57,679 nucleotides of DNA, taken from NCBI GenBank assembly GCA_019420945.1, contig JAHZGF010000007.1, positions 21,183 through 78,861 on the forward strand, read 5' to 3'. The notes beneath the pieces are model-generated. The model had not been told where the DNA came from and made no database searches. It saw nothing but the letters and a program-made list of their open reading frames with translations. Every line of letters starts with the position of its first letter. The stretch's first letter is position 1. Source of the stretch: Clostridiales bacterium (GTDB taxonomy: Bacteria > Bacillota > Clostridia > Oscillospirales > Oscillospiraceae). A program made the position numbers and the translations under genes. Below are positions 50,194 to 57,679 of the stretch, in pieces.

Positions 50194-50214
50194 CACCAAA
50201 TTTCAATTTTTTTA

Positions 50215-51102
50215 CTATTTTTTTCGGGCGTCCGCGGCCAGCTGCTCCAGCTGCTGGCGGTCGAAGTCATACACCGCGTCGCAGAACTGGCAGGTCATGT
50301 GGCAGGAGCCCTGCTCCCGCAGGATGCCCTCCAGCTCGTCGGCCCCCAGGGACAGCAGCGCCCGCTCCACCCGCTGGCGGCTGCAATAGCACTTGTATCT
50401 TACCGGGCAGGTCTCCAGGATCTTCAGCTCAAAATCGGACATCACCGTCCGCAGCAGGTGCTCCGGGTCCGGATCCCGGTCCAGGATGGCGGACACCGGC
50501 CCGGCGGCCATGATGCCGCCCTCCACCTTGGCGATGGTGTCCTCCCCGGCCCCGGGCATCAGCTGGATGAGATAGCCTCCGGCGGCCTTGACGCTGTGGT
50601 CCCGGTCCACCAGCACCCCCAGGGCGCAGGCGGTGGGAATCTGCTCCGACTCCACAAAATAACCGGCGATATCCTCGGCGATCTCGCCGCCCATCAGGTC
50701 CACGGTGCCCACATAGGGCTCCTTCATGTGCAGGTCCTTGATGACGGTGATGGTGCCCTCGCCGCCCACGGCGCCGCCTACGTCCAGCTTGCCGTCGTCC
50801 CGCAGGGGCAGGTCCACCTGAGGATTGGCCACATAGCCCCGGACGTTGCCCTGGGCGTCGGACACCGCCAGCACCGTGCCCAGAGGGCCGCCGCCCTTGA
50901 TCTGCAGGGTCAGGCTGGCCCCCTGGCCCTTCAGGGCGTTGCCCATCATGGACGCGCCGGCCAGAGCCCGGCCCAGGGCCGCCGTGGCCACCGGGCTGGC
51001 GTGATGGATCTGCCGTGCCCGCTCGGTAAGCTCCCGGCTGCAGATGGCCGCAGCCTGCACCAGGCCGTCGGCGGAAATCGCTCTTACAATATAATCGCTC
51101 AT
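50215..51102 (-). CDS. hslO: Hsp33 redox-regulated chaperone
   Basis: 295 residues from ATG 51102 (MSDYIVRAISADGLVQAAAI), after AGAGG. The N-terminal domain has GASLTLQIKGGGPLGTVLAV, GYVANPQVDLP and GEGTITVIKD, all typical of Hsp33. The C-terminal zinc switch is present: YKCYCSRQR and CHMTCQFCDAVYDF supply the CxC and CxxC pairs. Oxidation releases zinc and activates a holdase chaperone in the cytoplasm. It has GC-rich codons, marking the start of core backbone right of the tRNA operon. Confidence 0.96.
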   Translation of the reverse strand: MSDYIVRAISADGLVQAAAICSRELTERARQIHHASPVATAALGRALAGASMMGNALKGQGASLTLQIKGGGPLGTVLAVSDAQGNVRGYVANPQVDLPLRDDGKLDVGGAVGGEGTITVIKDLHMKEPYVGTVDLMGGEIAEDIAGYFVESEQIPTACALGVLVDRDHSVKAAGGYLIQLMPGAGEDTIAKVEGGIMAAGPVSAILDRDPDPEHLLRTVMSDFELKILETCPVRYKCYCSRQRVERALLSLGADELEGILREQGSCHMTCQFCDAVYDFDRQQLEQLAADARKK

Positions 51103-51118
51103 GCTTACAAAACCTCTT

Positions 51119-51856
51119 TTATTTGCGAATGCAGGTGAAATACACCCGATCCTCACCGGGTACGGGGCGGCGCAGCTTCCCGTCGCCCCAGGTGCGCACG
51201 TCGGCAAAGCCCGCCTCCTCCAGCCACCGGGTCAGCTGCTCCACGGAGTAGCCCCGCTGGCGGTGCAGCTCGAAGCTGCGGTCCCAGGACCCGTCCTCCG
51301 CCAGGGTGAACAAGTCCATATAATAGGTACACAGCCCCCGGCGATATTCGGTGCGCCACACGCAGTAGGTGTCCTCCGTCTCGTCCAGGAACACCTGTCC
51401 GTCCAAGGCGGCCAGCCGCTCCGGCAGCCGCACGTCGAAGGCCAGCAGGCCCCCGGGGCTGATGAACAGGTGCAGCCGCTGAAAGGTCCGCTGCACGTCC
51501 CGGGGATTTGTCAGATAGTTCAGGCTGTCCAGGCAGCAGATGGCGGCGTCCACGGTGCCGTACAGGTCCAGCCGGGGCATGGACTGGTGCAGGAACAGGG
51601 GCGGTACCTCCGCCGGGGCGCTTTTCTCCCGGGCGGCGGCCAGCATCTCCTGGGACCCGTCCACAGCGATGAGCTCATAGCCCCGCCCGGCCAGCAGCCA
51701 GGTCATGGACCCGGTGCCGCAAGCCAGGTCCAGCACCGTGTGCACCGGGATGCGGCTGCGGCGGAACAGCTTTTCCAGAAAGTCCGCCCGCTTTTCATAC
51801 CCCACGTCCCAGGTCAGCTCGTCATAGGCCCCGGCCAGCTGCTGGTAGCTGCTCAT
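51119..51856 (-). CDS. Class I SAM-dependent methyltransferase
   Basis: 245 residues. The SAM-binding motif I is TVLDLACGTGSMTWLLAGRG (about 40-59), followed by ELIAVDGSQEMLAAA as motif II and AICCLDSLNYL as motif III. It matches the small-molecule methyltransferase group found next to yerC in Firmicutes; the substrate is unknown. Its start overlaps the stop of the YerC-like gene by 4 bp, and its stop lies 16 bp before hslO, so the three genes form one operon. Confidence 0.9.
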   Translation of the reverse strand: MSSYQQLAGAYDELTWDVGYEKRADFLEKLFRRSRIPVHTVLDLACGTGSMTWLLAGRGYELIAVDGSQEMLAAAREKSAPAEVPPLFLHQSMPRLDLYGTVDAAICCLDSLNYLTNPRDVQRTFQRLHLFISPGGLLAFDVRLPERLAALDGQVFLDETEDTYCVWRTEYRRGLCTYYMDLFTLAEDGSWDRSFELHRQRGYSVEQLTRWLEEAGFADVRTWGDGKLRRPVPGEDRVYFTCIRK

Positions 51857-52167
51857 TTGTCCTCCTGCTCCTTCATGCGCTCCAGCACGTTCTCGTACCC
51901 TCCCGCGCCGTTGAGCAGGGACCGGTTCACCCGGCTGATGGTGGCGCTGGAGGCGCCGGTTTTTTCCAGAATATCGCTGTAGAGCATTCCGTCATTGAGC
52001 AGAGTGGCCACCTCATAGCGCTGCTCCATGGACCGCAGCTCGGAAATGGTGCACAGGTCCTGGAAGAAGCTATAGCACTCCTCCTCATTTTTCAGGGTCA
52101 GGATCGCCCGGTACAGCAGATCGCTTTTTTCCTTCTGGGCAATCTTGGATTTCGCCGCTCTTACCAT
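51853..52167 (-). CDS. TrpR-related YerC/YecD-family DNA-binding protein
   Basis: 104 residues. Helix-turn-helix features of the TrpR-like fold: EECYSFFQDLCTISELRSME, QRYEVATLLNDGMLYSDILE and KTGASSATISRVNRSLLNG. The family is a small repressor type conserved in Firmicutes; regulated genes are not known with certainty. It leads the operon with the methyltransferase and hslO genes. Start ATG 52167 follows a purine-rich stretch (ACGGAGGAAAAACA). Confidence 0.92.
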   Translation of the reverse strand: MVRAAKSKIAQKEKSDLLYRAILTLKNEEECYSFFQDLCTISELRSMEQRYEVATLLNDGMLYSDILEKTGASSATISRVNRSLLNGAGGYENVLERMKEQEDK

Positions 52168-52655
52168 AATTGTTTTTCCTCCGTTTCCAAAAAACGTAGT
52201 ATTTGTTTTCCTCGGGTAGTCATTTTACCATTTTAACCTATAAAAGTAAACCGTTTATGCCAATTTTTTTGCAAATTTTACGGTTTGTTCACACTCTCCC
52301 CTGCCGCCGTCCGGCAACGCTCCCGGGAGCGTTACCGGACACTTTGCGTTTTAGCGTCCTAAATCCTACCAACCTACCATGCTGACGGTAACGGTTTTTG
52401 CGCGCTATTTCGTCCCGTCTTAAAAATCTCAACATATTGTCGACCCTTTTCGCGATAAATTCCGGTAAAATCGTCCGTTTTCGATTTTCCACACGGGAAT
52501 CTTTACGCCATCGGGGGAAATCTTTATGAACTATTTATGAATGCGGACTATTCGTTGTCACCATTTTCACGAAATTTGTGCTATACTCACTGCGTAAACC
52601 AGAGCTGTCCGGGAGCTCTGAAAATCACAAAACGACTATAAAGGAGTGTGTGTTT
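52168..52655 (+). promoter_or_regulatory. 488-bp gene-free divergent region with extended -10 promoter for the CstA-family gene
   Basis: No supportable gene. An extended -10 element, TGC-TATACT (52579-52587), precedes the ribosome site AAGGAG (52641-52646); the -35 is poor. A hairpin-prone stretch (TCCGGCAACGCTCCCGGGAGCG, split here as TCCGGCAACGC and TCCCGGGAGCG) lies near 52308-52335. The region is notably AT-rich for this GC-rich backbone. The yerC-like promoter must lie at its left end. Confidence 0.5.
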
Positions 52656-54173
52656 GTGGCAACATTTATCATCGGTCTTGTGATCCTGTTCGGCGGCGCT
52701 GCGCTGTACGGACGCTTCTGCGAGAAAGTTTTCGGGCCTGACGACCGTCAGACCCCGGCCTACGCCAAACAGGACGGCGTGGACTATATCCCCATGAAGG
52801 GCTGGAGAAACAGCCTGATCAACCTGCTAAACATCGCCGGTACCGGCCCCATCCTGGGGCCCATCCAGGGCATTCTGTTCGGGCCCATCGCATTTATCAC
52901 CATCCCCATCGGCAACGTCATCGGCGGCGCCATGCACGACTATTTCTCCGGCATGATCTGCCTGCGTGACGGCGGCACCCAGATGCCCCAGATGATCAAG
53001 CGCTATTCCAATAAGGGCATTTTCAACGTATACAACGTGTTCTGCTGTCTGCTTCTGCTGCTGGTGGGCGCTGTTTTCGTTTATACCCCTGGCGACATTG
53101 CCGCCACCTCCGTGTTCGGCTTCGACGGCAAGCCTACCTCCGTCTCCACCTGGATCATTTACGGCGTGATCTTCCTGTATTACCTGGTCGCTACCGTGTT
53201 CCCCATCGACGCCATCATCGGCCGCATTTATCCCATCTTCGGCGCCATCCTGCTGTTCTCCGCCGTGGGTGTGTTCATCGGCATCTTCGTCAAGGGCTAT
53301 CCCCTGCTGAACGTGTGGGACGACTGGTCCTCTCCCATCCTGCAGCTCACCGGGGCTGACGGCGCGGTTAAGAGCTTCACCTATGCAGACTACTTCAAGG
53401 GCGGCCACTTCCTGCCGATCTTCTTCGTCACCGTGGCCTGCGGCATTCTGTCCGGCTTCCACTCCACCCAGACGGCTATCATCTCCCGCACGGTGAAGAA
53501 CGAGCGTCAGGGCCGCATGACCTTCTACAACATGATGATCCTGGAGGGCTTCATCGCTATGGTGTGGGCCGCCGGCGCTATGGGCGTGTACAATCTGGCT
53601 CTGCAGGAGCCCAACGCCTCCCTGGCCACCGGTACCATCGGCGTGGTCTGCAAGGACATCCTGGGCCCCGTGGGCGGCGTCATCGCCCTGATCGGCGTCA
53701 TCGTTCTGCCCATCACCTCCGGCGATACCGCTCTGCGCGCTCTGCGTCTGTCCCTGGCGGAGACCTTCCACCTGGACCAGTCCACCAACGGCAAGCGTAT
53801 GCGTCTGGCCATCCCTGTGTTTGTCCTGGCTGCCGGCATCATCGTGTTCGCCAAGTTCAACAAGGACGGCTTCAACATTCTGTGGCGTTACTTCGCATGG
53901 TCCAACCAGACCCTGTCTCTGTTCGCCTTCCTGTGCATCACGGTGTGGATGTTTGAAAACGGCAAGGGCAAGTTTGCGTGGATGCCGCTGATTCCCGGCG
54001 CGTTCTACGCCTTCATCTGCTCCACCTACATCGCCAATGCCCACATCGGCTTCAACATCCCCTGGACCGCCTCCTACATCATCGGCGTGGTGTTCGCCAT
54101 CGCCTATGTGGTGGCCCTGTGCCTGTATGGCAGAAAGCGCGGCGCGGCTGTGAAGCTGAAAATGAACAAGTAA
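52656..54173 (+). CDS. CstA-family carbon starvation carrier (peptide/pyruvate transporter family)
   Basis: 505 residues from GTG 52656, 9 bp after AAGGAG. About 13 membrane segments. Family blocks: GVDYIPMKGWRNSLINLLNI, AGTGPILGPIQGILFGPIAF, GGAMHDYFSGMICLRDGGTQ, CGILSGFHSTQTAIISRTVK and LPITSGDTALRALRLSLAET. It is much shorter than E. coli CstA (about 700 residues), as usual for the Firmicutes branch. CstA-type proteins import peptides or pyruvate; the substrate here is not readable. It is a single-gene transcript ended by a strong terminator. Confidence 0.92.
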   Translation: MATFIIGLVILFGGAALYGRFCEKVFGPDDRQTPAYAKQDGVDYIPMKGWRNSLINLLNIAGTGPILGPIQGILFGPIAFITIPIGNVIGGAMHDYFSGMICLRDGGTQMPQMIKRYSNKGIFNVYNVFCCLLLLLVGAVFVYTPGDIAATSVFGFDGKPTSVSTWIIYGVIFLYYLVATVFPIDAIIGRIYPIFGAILLFSAVGVFIGIFVKGYPLLNVWDDWSSPILQLTGADGAVKSFTYADYFKGGHFLPIFFVTVACGILSGFHSTQTAIISRTVKNERQGRMTFYNMMILEGFIAMVWAAGAMGVYNLALQEPNASLATGTIGVVCKDILGPVGGVIALIGVIVLPITSGDTALRALRLSLAETFHLDQSTNGKRMRLAIPVFVLAAGIIVFAKFNKDGFNILWRYFAWSNQTLSLFAFLCITVWMFENGKGKFAWMPLIPGAFYAFICSTYIANAHIGFNIPWTASYIIGVVFAIAYVVALCLYGRKRGAAVKLKMNK

Positions 54174-54200
54174 CTCTTTTTCTCCTGACAGCATATAGGT

Positions 54201-54239
54201 GTAAATCCCCCGGCACCTGCCGGGGGATTTACGCTTTTT
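54201..54239 (+). terminator. Terminator of the CstA-family gene
   Basis: A 15-bp perfect stem, GTAAATCCCCCGGCA/TGCCGGGGGATTTAC, with a 2-base loop, followed by GCTTTTTG. Confidence 0.93.
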
Positions 54240-54287
54240 GTCCGGTGTTTTTTTAACGGTTTTTCGACGGGATTCTCATTTCAGGGA

Positions 54288-54316
54288 TTGAGTCGGGCGG
54301 TTCGATATGTTATACT
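54288..54316 (+). promoter_or_regulatory. Promoter of feoAB
   Basis: TTGAGT (54288-54293), 17 bp, TATACT (54311-54316), 28 bp before the feoA start. I saw no clear Fur or DtxR box, though iron control is expected for feo genes. Confidence 0.75.
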
Positions 54317-54344
54317 GGACTTACTTTTTCAGGAGGCAAGCCAT

Positions 54345-54575
54345 ATGACACTCAACGAATTGAAAATCGGCCAGTCCGGGGTCATCACCGCCGTAGGCGG
54401 CGACGGCCCCCTGCGCTGCCGTTTGCTGGATATGGGGCTGATCCCCCGCACCGCCGTGAAGCTGATGAAGGTGGCCCCCATGGGGGACCCCATCGAGATC
54501 CGGGTCCGGGGCTATGAGCTGACCCTGCGGGTGGAGGACGCCATGAAGATCCAGGTAAAGGAGGCGGCGGTATGA
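54345..54575 (+). CDS. feoA: FeoA ferrous iron transport accessory protein
   Basis: 76 residues from ATG 54345 (MTLNELKIGQSGVITAVGG), preceded by AGGAGG. The SH3-like FeoA fold is seen in LRCRLLDMGLIPRTAVKLMK, VAPMGDPIEIRVRGYELTLR and VEDAMKIQV. FeoA binds FeoB at the membrane and supports iron uptake. It overlaps feoB by 4 bp, so the two are translated together. Confidence 0.95.
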   Translation: MTLNELKIGQSGVITAVGGDGPLRCRLLDMGLIPRTAVKLMKVAPMGDPIEIRVRGYELTLRVEDAMKIQVKEAAV

Positions 54576-56560
54576 TTTTCGCCCTGGTCGGCAATCAGAA
54601 TTGCGGCAAAACCACGCTTTTCAACGCCCTCACCGGCTCCAACCAGCACGTGGGCAACTTCCCCGGCGTCACCGTGGACCAGAAAACCGGCGAAATACGG
54701 GGCGAAAAGGGCTGCTCCGTGGTGGACCTGCCGGGCATCTACTCCCTGCGGCCCTATACCCAGGAGGAGATCGTCTCCCGGGACTACATCCTCAACCAGA
54801 AACCCGACGGCATCATCAACATCGTGGACGCCACCAACATCGAGCGCAACCTCTATCTGACGCTGCAATTGCTGGAGCTGCGGGTGCCCATGGTGCTGGC
54901 CCTGAACATGATGGACGAGGTCCGGGCCAACGGCGGCGCCGTGGACGTGCAGCGGATGAGCCGGGAGCTGGGCATCCCGGTGGTGCCCATTTCCGCCGCC
55001 AAGGGCGAGGGCGTGTCGGAGCTGGTGGATCAGGCCCTGGCCGCGGCCCGGGGCCGGGTACTGCCCAAGGTCACGGACTTCTGCGCCGACGATTCCGCCG
55101 TCCACCGCTGCATCCACGCGGTGGTGCACCTGATCGCCGACCACGCCGACCGCATCGGCGTTCCGGCCCGGTTCTGCGCCGCCAAGCTCATCGAGGGCGG
55201 CGACGACCTGGCGGACCGTCTGGCCCTGGACCAGAACGAGCGGGAGCTGCTGGAGCACTGCATCGTCCAGATGGAGACGGAGACCGGCCTGGACCGCAAC
55301 GCCGCCCTGGCGGATATGCGGTACAGCTTCATCGAAAACGTGGTGTCCGCCTCGGTGGTCAAGTGCCGCGAAAGCCGGGAGCACGCCCGGTCCGTGAAAA
55401 TGGACCGCCTGCTGACGGGCCGCTACACGGCGGTGCCGGTGTTCCTGGGCATCATGCTGCTGACCTTCTGGCTGACCTTCGACGTCATCGGCCAGCGGCT
55501 GTCGGACTGGCTGGCGGTGGGGGTGGACGCCCTGACCGCCCTGGTGGACCGGGGCCTCACGGCCTACGGCATCAACCCGGTGGTCAAGAGCCTGATCGTG
55601 GACGGCATTTTCGCCGGCGTAGGCAGCGTGCTGGTGTTCCTGCCCATCATTGTGACGCTGTTCTTCTTCCTGTCCATCCTGGAGGACACCGGCTACATGG
55701 CACGGGTGGCCTTCGTCATGGACAAGCCCCTGCGCAGAATCGGCCTCTCCGGCCGCAGCATCGTCCCCATGCTCATCGGCTTCGGCTGCTCCGTCCCCGC
55801 CATCATGGCCACCCGCACGGTGTCCTCGGACCGGGACCGGAAAATGACCATCCTGCTGACGCCGTATATGAGCTGCTCGGCGAAAATCTCCATCTACGCC
55901 TTCTTCACGGCGGCCTTCTTCCCCCGTTACCGTGCCCTGGTGATGATCGGCCTGTATGTGCTGGGCATCCTCATCGGCATTGCGGCGGCGCTGATCATGA
56001 ACAAGACCGCCTTCCGGGGAAAGCCCGTGCCCTTCGTCATGGAGCTGCCCAACTACCGGCTGCCCAGCGTCAAAAGCGTGGCCCTGCTGCTGTGGGAAAA
56101 GGCCAAGGACTTCCTGCAGCGGGCCTTCACGGTGATCTTCCTGGCCACCATAGTCATCTGGTTCCTCCAGAGCTTCGACACCCGGCTCAACGTGGTGTCC
56201 GACAGCGCCGACAGCCTACTGGCCCTGATCGGCCAGGTGCTGGCCCCCCTCTTCGCTCCCCTGGGCTTCGGCGACTGGCGCTGCGCCACCTCGCTGATCT
56301 CCGGCTTCATCGCCAAGGAATCCGTGGTCAGCACCCTGGAGGTGCTGCTGGGCGGCAACGCTATCTCCGGCCTGTTCACCACCCGGTCCGCCCTGAGCTT
56401 CCTGGTGTTCACCCTGCTGTATACCCCCTGCGTGGCGGCGGTGGCCACCATCCGCCGGGAGCTGGACTCCTCCCTGAAAACCCTGGGCGTGGTGGCCATG
56501 CAGTGCGGCGTGGCCTGGCTGGCCTCCCTGGTCATGTACGCTATCGCGGGGCTATTCTAA
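54572..56560 (+). CDS. feoB: FeoB ferrous iron transporter
   Basis: 662 residues. The N-terminal GTPase has G1 GNQNCGKTTLFNALTG (8-23), G2 within NFPGVTVDQKTG, G3 DLPGIYSL and G4 NMMD. A helical spacer domain follows, then about nine membrane helices with the two Gate regions (VGSVLVFLPIIVTLFFFLSI and IGFGCSVPAIMATRTV). The conserved Cys of the first Gate-associated part is in GFGCSVPA. It imports Fe(II) through the cytoplasmic membrane. No FeoC gene is seen after it. Confidence 0.97.
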   Translation: MIFALVGNQNCGKTTLFNALTGSNQHVGNFPGVTVDQKTGEIRGEKGCSVVDLPGIYSLRPYTQEEIVSRDYILNQKPDGIINIVDATNIERNLYLTLQLLELRVPMVLALNMMDEVRANGGAVDVQRMSRELGIPVVPISAAKGEGVSELVDQALAAARGRVLPKVTDFCADDSAVHRCIHAVVHLIADHADRIGVPARFCAAKLIEGGDDLADRLALDQNERELLEHCIVQMETETGLDRNAALADMRYSFIENVVSASVVKCRESREHARSVKMDRLLTGRYTAVPVFLGIMLLTFWLTFDVIGQRLSDWLAVGVDALTALVDRGLTAYGINPVVKSLIVDGIFAGVGSVLVFLPIIVTLFFFLSILEDTGYMARVAFVMDKPLRRIGLSGRSIVPMLIGFGCSVPAIMATRTVSSDRDRKMTILLTPYMSCSAKISIYAFFTAAFFPRYRALVMIGLYVLGILIGIAAALIMNKTAFRGKPVPFVMELPNYRLPSVKSVALLLWEKAKDFLQRAFTVIFLATIVIWFLQSFDTRLNVVSDSADSLLALIGQVLAPLFAPLGFGDWRCATSLISGFIAKESVVSTLEVLLGGNAISGLFTTRSALSFLVFTLLYTPCVAAVATIRRELDSSLKTLGVVAMQCGVAWLASLVMYAIAGLF

Positions 56561-56561
56561 G

Positions 56562-56782
56562 ATTGTTCCAAAAGGTCAAAGACCTTTTGGAACAATGGGT
56601 TTGCAGTCTGCTGCGCGCATAATTTGTTCGCTAAAAGCGAACAAATTCCACACTTGCAGACTGAGAAGTGTTTTTTGCGACGTACACGCCGCCGCAAAAA
56701 ACGGATCAAACTTGCTTTGCCGCCTGCGGGCGGCAAACTCTGCGAGGCTTTTGTCCCAAAAGGGCATTGCCCTTTTGGGACA
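56562..56782. repeat. Array of perfect hairpins between feoB and thiolase
   Basis: Perfect inverted repeats follow each other: 56562-56577/56581-56596 (16 bp); 56604-56611/56656-56663 enclosing 56621-56632/56636-56647 (12 bp); 56670-56679/56693-56702; 56716-56724/56729-56737; and 56752-56765/56769-56782 (14 bp). Several are AT-flanked like terminators. No gene is supportable here. It resembles a palindromic repeat element rather than a single terminator. Confidence 0.88.
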
Positions 56783-56784
56783 GC

Positions 56785-56821
56785 AAAAAAATCCCCGGCT
56801 GCCAGGCAGCCGGGGATTTTT
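56785..56821. terminator. Bidirectional terminator between feoB and thiolase
   Basis: AAAAATCCCCGGCTGCC pairs with GGCAGCCGGGGATTTTT, with A and T runs on the two sides. It serves convergent transcripts. Confidence 0.92.
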
Positions 56822-56849
56822 GCTATGCGGTTTTATGCGCCCAGGAAGT

Positions 56850-57679
56850 TCAGCACTTCTCGTAGATGGTGGCAACGCCCATGCCGCCGCCGATGCACAG
56901 GGTGGCCAGGCCGCGCTTGGCCTCGGGCCGCTTCTGCATCTCGTGCAGCAGGGTGACGATGATACGAGCGCCGGAAGCGCCCACGGGGTGGCCCAGAGCG
57001 ATGGCGCCGCCGTTGACGTTGACCTTGCTCATGTCGAAGTGCAGCTCGCGGGCCACGGCGATGGACTGGGCGGCAAAGGCCTCGTTGGCCTCCACCAGGT
57101 CGATGTCGTCGATGGTCAGACCGGCCTTCTTCAGAGCCTGACGGGAAGCGGGCACGGGGCCCACGCCCATGATCTTGGGATCCACGCCGCCCTGGCCCCA
57201 GCCGATGAGCTTGGCCATGGGCTTCAGACCGTACTTCTCCACGGCCTCGCCGGAAGCCAGCACGATGGCGGCAGCGCCGTCATTGATGCCGGAGGCGTTG
57301 GCAGCGGTGACCCGGGGCTGACCCTTGTCGGCGGCTTCCTGGATGCCGGTGGGCTCAAAGGTGTTCACCACCTGGGGGTTGGGGGACTCGGGGCTGACGG
57401 GGAACGCGCCGCGCAGCTTGGCAATGCCTTCCTTGGTGACACCGGCCTTGGGATACTCATCCTTGGCGAAGGGGACCATTTCCTTCTTGACCTTGACCAT
57501 CACGGGGACGATCTCGTCGTCGAAGCGGCCGGCCTTCTGGGCGGCCTCGGTCTTCTGCTGGGAAGCGGCGGCGAAGGCGTCCTGCTCCTCGCGGGTGATG
57601 CCCCAGATATCGTTGATGTTCTCGGCGGTGGTGCCCATGTGATAGTTGTTATAGGCGTCCCACAGGCCGTCCTTGATCA
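56850..57679 (-). CDS. Acetyl-CoA acetyltransferase (thiolase), 5' end outside window
   Basis: Partial: the frame is open through the right edge, about 276 C-terminal residues. Thiolase features: YHMGTTAENINDIWGITREE, NEAFAAQSIAVARELHF, the catalytic His motif NGGAIALGHPVGASGARI and the C-terminal Cys motif TLCIGGGMGVATI. The nucleophilic Cys in the N-terminal domain is not in view. It condenses two acetyl-CoA to acetoacetyl-CoA, the first step of butyrate-type metabolism, or the reverse. Strongly biased GC-rich codons suggest high expression. Confidence 0.96.
   Translation of the reverse strand, partial: IKDGLWDAYNNYHMGTTAENINDIWGITREEQDAFAAASQQKTEAAQKAGRFDDEIVPVMVKVKKEMVPFAKDEYPKAGVTKEGIAKLRGAFPVSPESPNPQVVNTFEPTGIQEAADKGQPRVTAANASGINDGAAAIVLASGEAVEKYGLKPMAKLIGWGQGGVDPKIMGVGPVPASRQALKKAGLTIDDIDLVEANEAFAAQSIAVARELHFDMSKVNVNGGAIALGHPVGASGARIIVTLLHEMQKRPEAKRGLATLCIGGGMGVATIYEKC

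Noticed and set aside
52827..54194. 455-codon minus-strand frame over the CstA-family gene
   Set aside because: Composition (Asp/His/Gly-rich, no domain) is that of a shadow in GC-rich DNA; the plus strand encodes CstA.
54601..56622. 673-codon plus-strand frame over feoB
   Set aside because: Gly/Arg/Pro/His-rich shadow frame in GC-rich DNA; feoB is unmistakable in the other frame.

Overview
The window reads as chromosome of a Gram-positive, gut-type Clostridia, probably Oscillospirales. The signs are strong AGGAGG-type ribosome sites, SpoVG-, YerC- and LicD-family proteins, a CstA/FeoAB/thiolase backbone, and conjugation genes of the kind found in gut Firmicutes. No rRNA or taxonomic marker is present, so this is inference. 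Base composition changes visibly: the right-hand backbone (about 50.2 kb to the end) is much more GC-rich than everything to its left.

Region 1 (1-12.03 kb, all minus strand) is a surface-polysaccharide operon read leftwards: a TetR-type regulator, a priming sugar transferase, three GT4-type glycosyltransferases, a Wzy-like polymerase, a LicD-type transferase, a small lipoprotein, and a very large secreted protein that runs off the left edge. That protein has a phosphodiester-glycosidase (NAGPA) domain and cell-wall/choline-binding-type repeats. Region 2 (12.09-13.86 kb) is a control region. A tyrosine recombinase gene lies between two perfect 20-bp inverted repeats (12151-12170 and 13608-13627). 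A consensus outward promoter sits just inside the right repeat, and strong terminators sit just outside both repeats. This is the layout of an invertible phase-variation switch next to the polysaccharide operon.

Region 3 (13.87-49.29 kb) is the body of an integrative conjugative element (ICE). Apart from an Xre regulator, its genes are on the minus strand. From right to left it has: an accessory and anti-restriction block (three ArdA-like proteins, LPD28-, DUF4314-, DUF3849-, YodL- and SpoVG-type proteins, an N6-adenine methylase); a complete Tad/Flp-type pilus operon (Flp-like pilin, A24 prepilin peptidase, CpaB, CpaE, CpaF, TadB, TadC and two pseudopilins); a Trp-rich secreted protein; a minimal Gram-positive type IV secretion system (VirB2-like, VirB6-like, VirB3-like, VirB4, NlpC/P60 hydrolase); a C5 methyltransferase split over two overlapping frames; and a mobilisation block (ribbon-helix-helix accessory protein, MobP/MobL-like relaxase with Sel1 repeats, TOPRIM protein, VirD4 coupling protein, small HTH protein). 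The right limit is probably the 3' end of a tRNA-Cys gene. I could not find a matching left attachment site, so the polysaccharide locus may or may not be cargo.

Region 4 (49.67-50.19 kb) is a five-gene tRNA operon (Val-Asp-Phe-Gly-Cys, minus strand) with a perfect promoter. Region 5 (50.2 kb to the end) is core backbone: hslO, a SAM methyltransferase, yerC-like, a CstA-family carrier, feoA-feoB, a 220-bp array of perfect hairpins, and a thiolase cut by the right edge.
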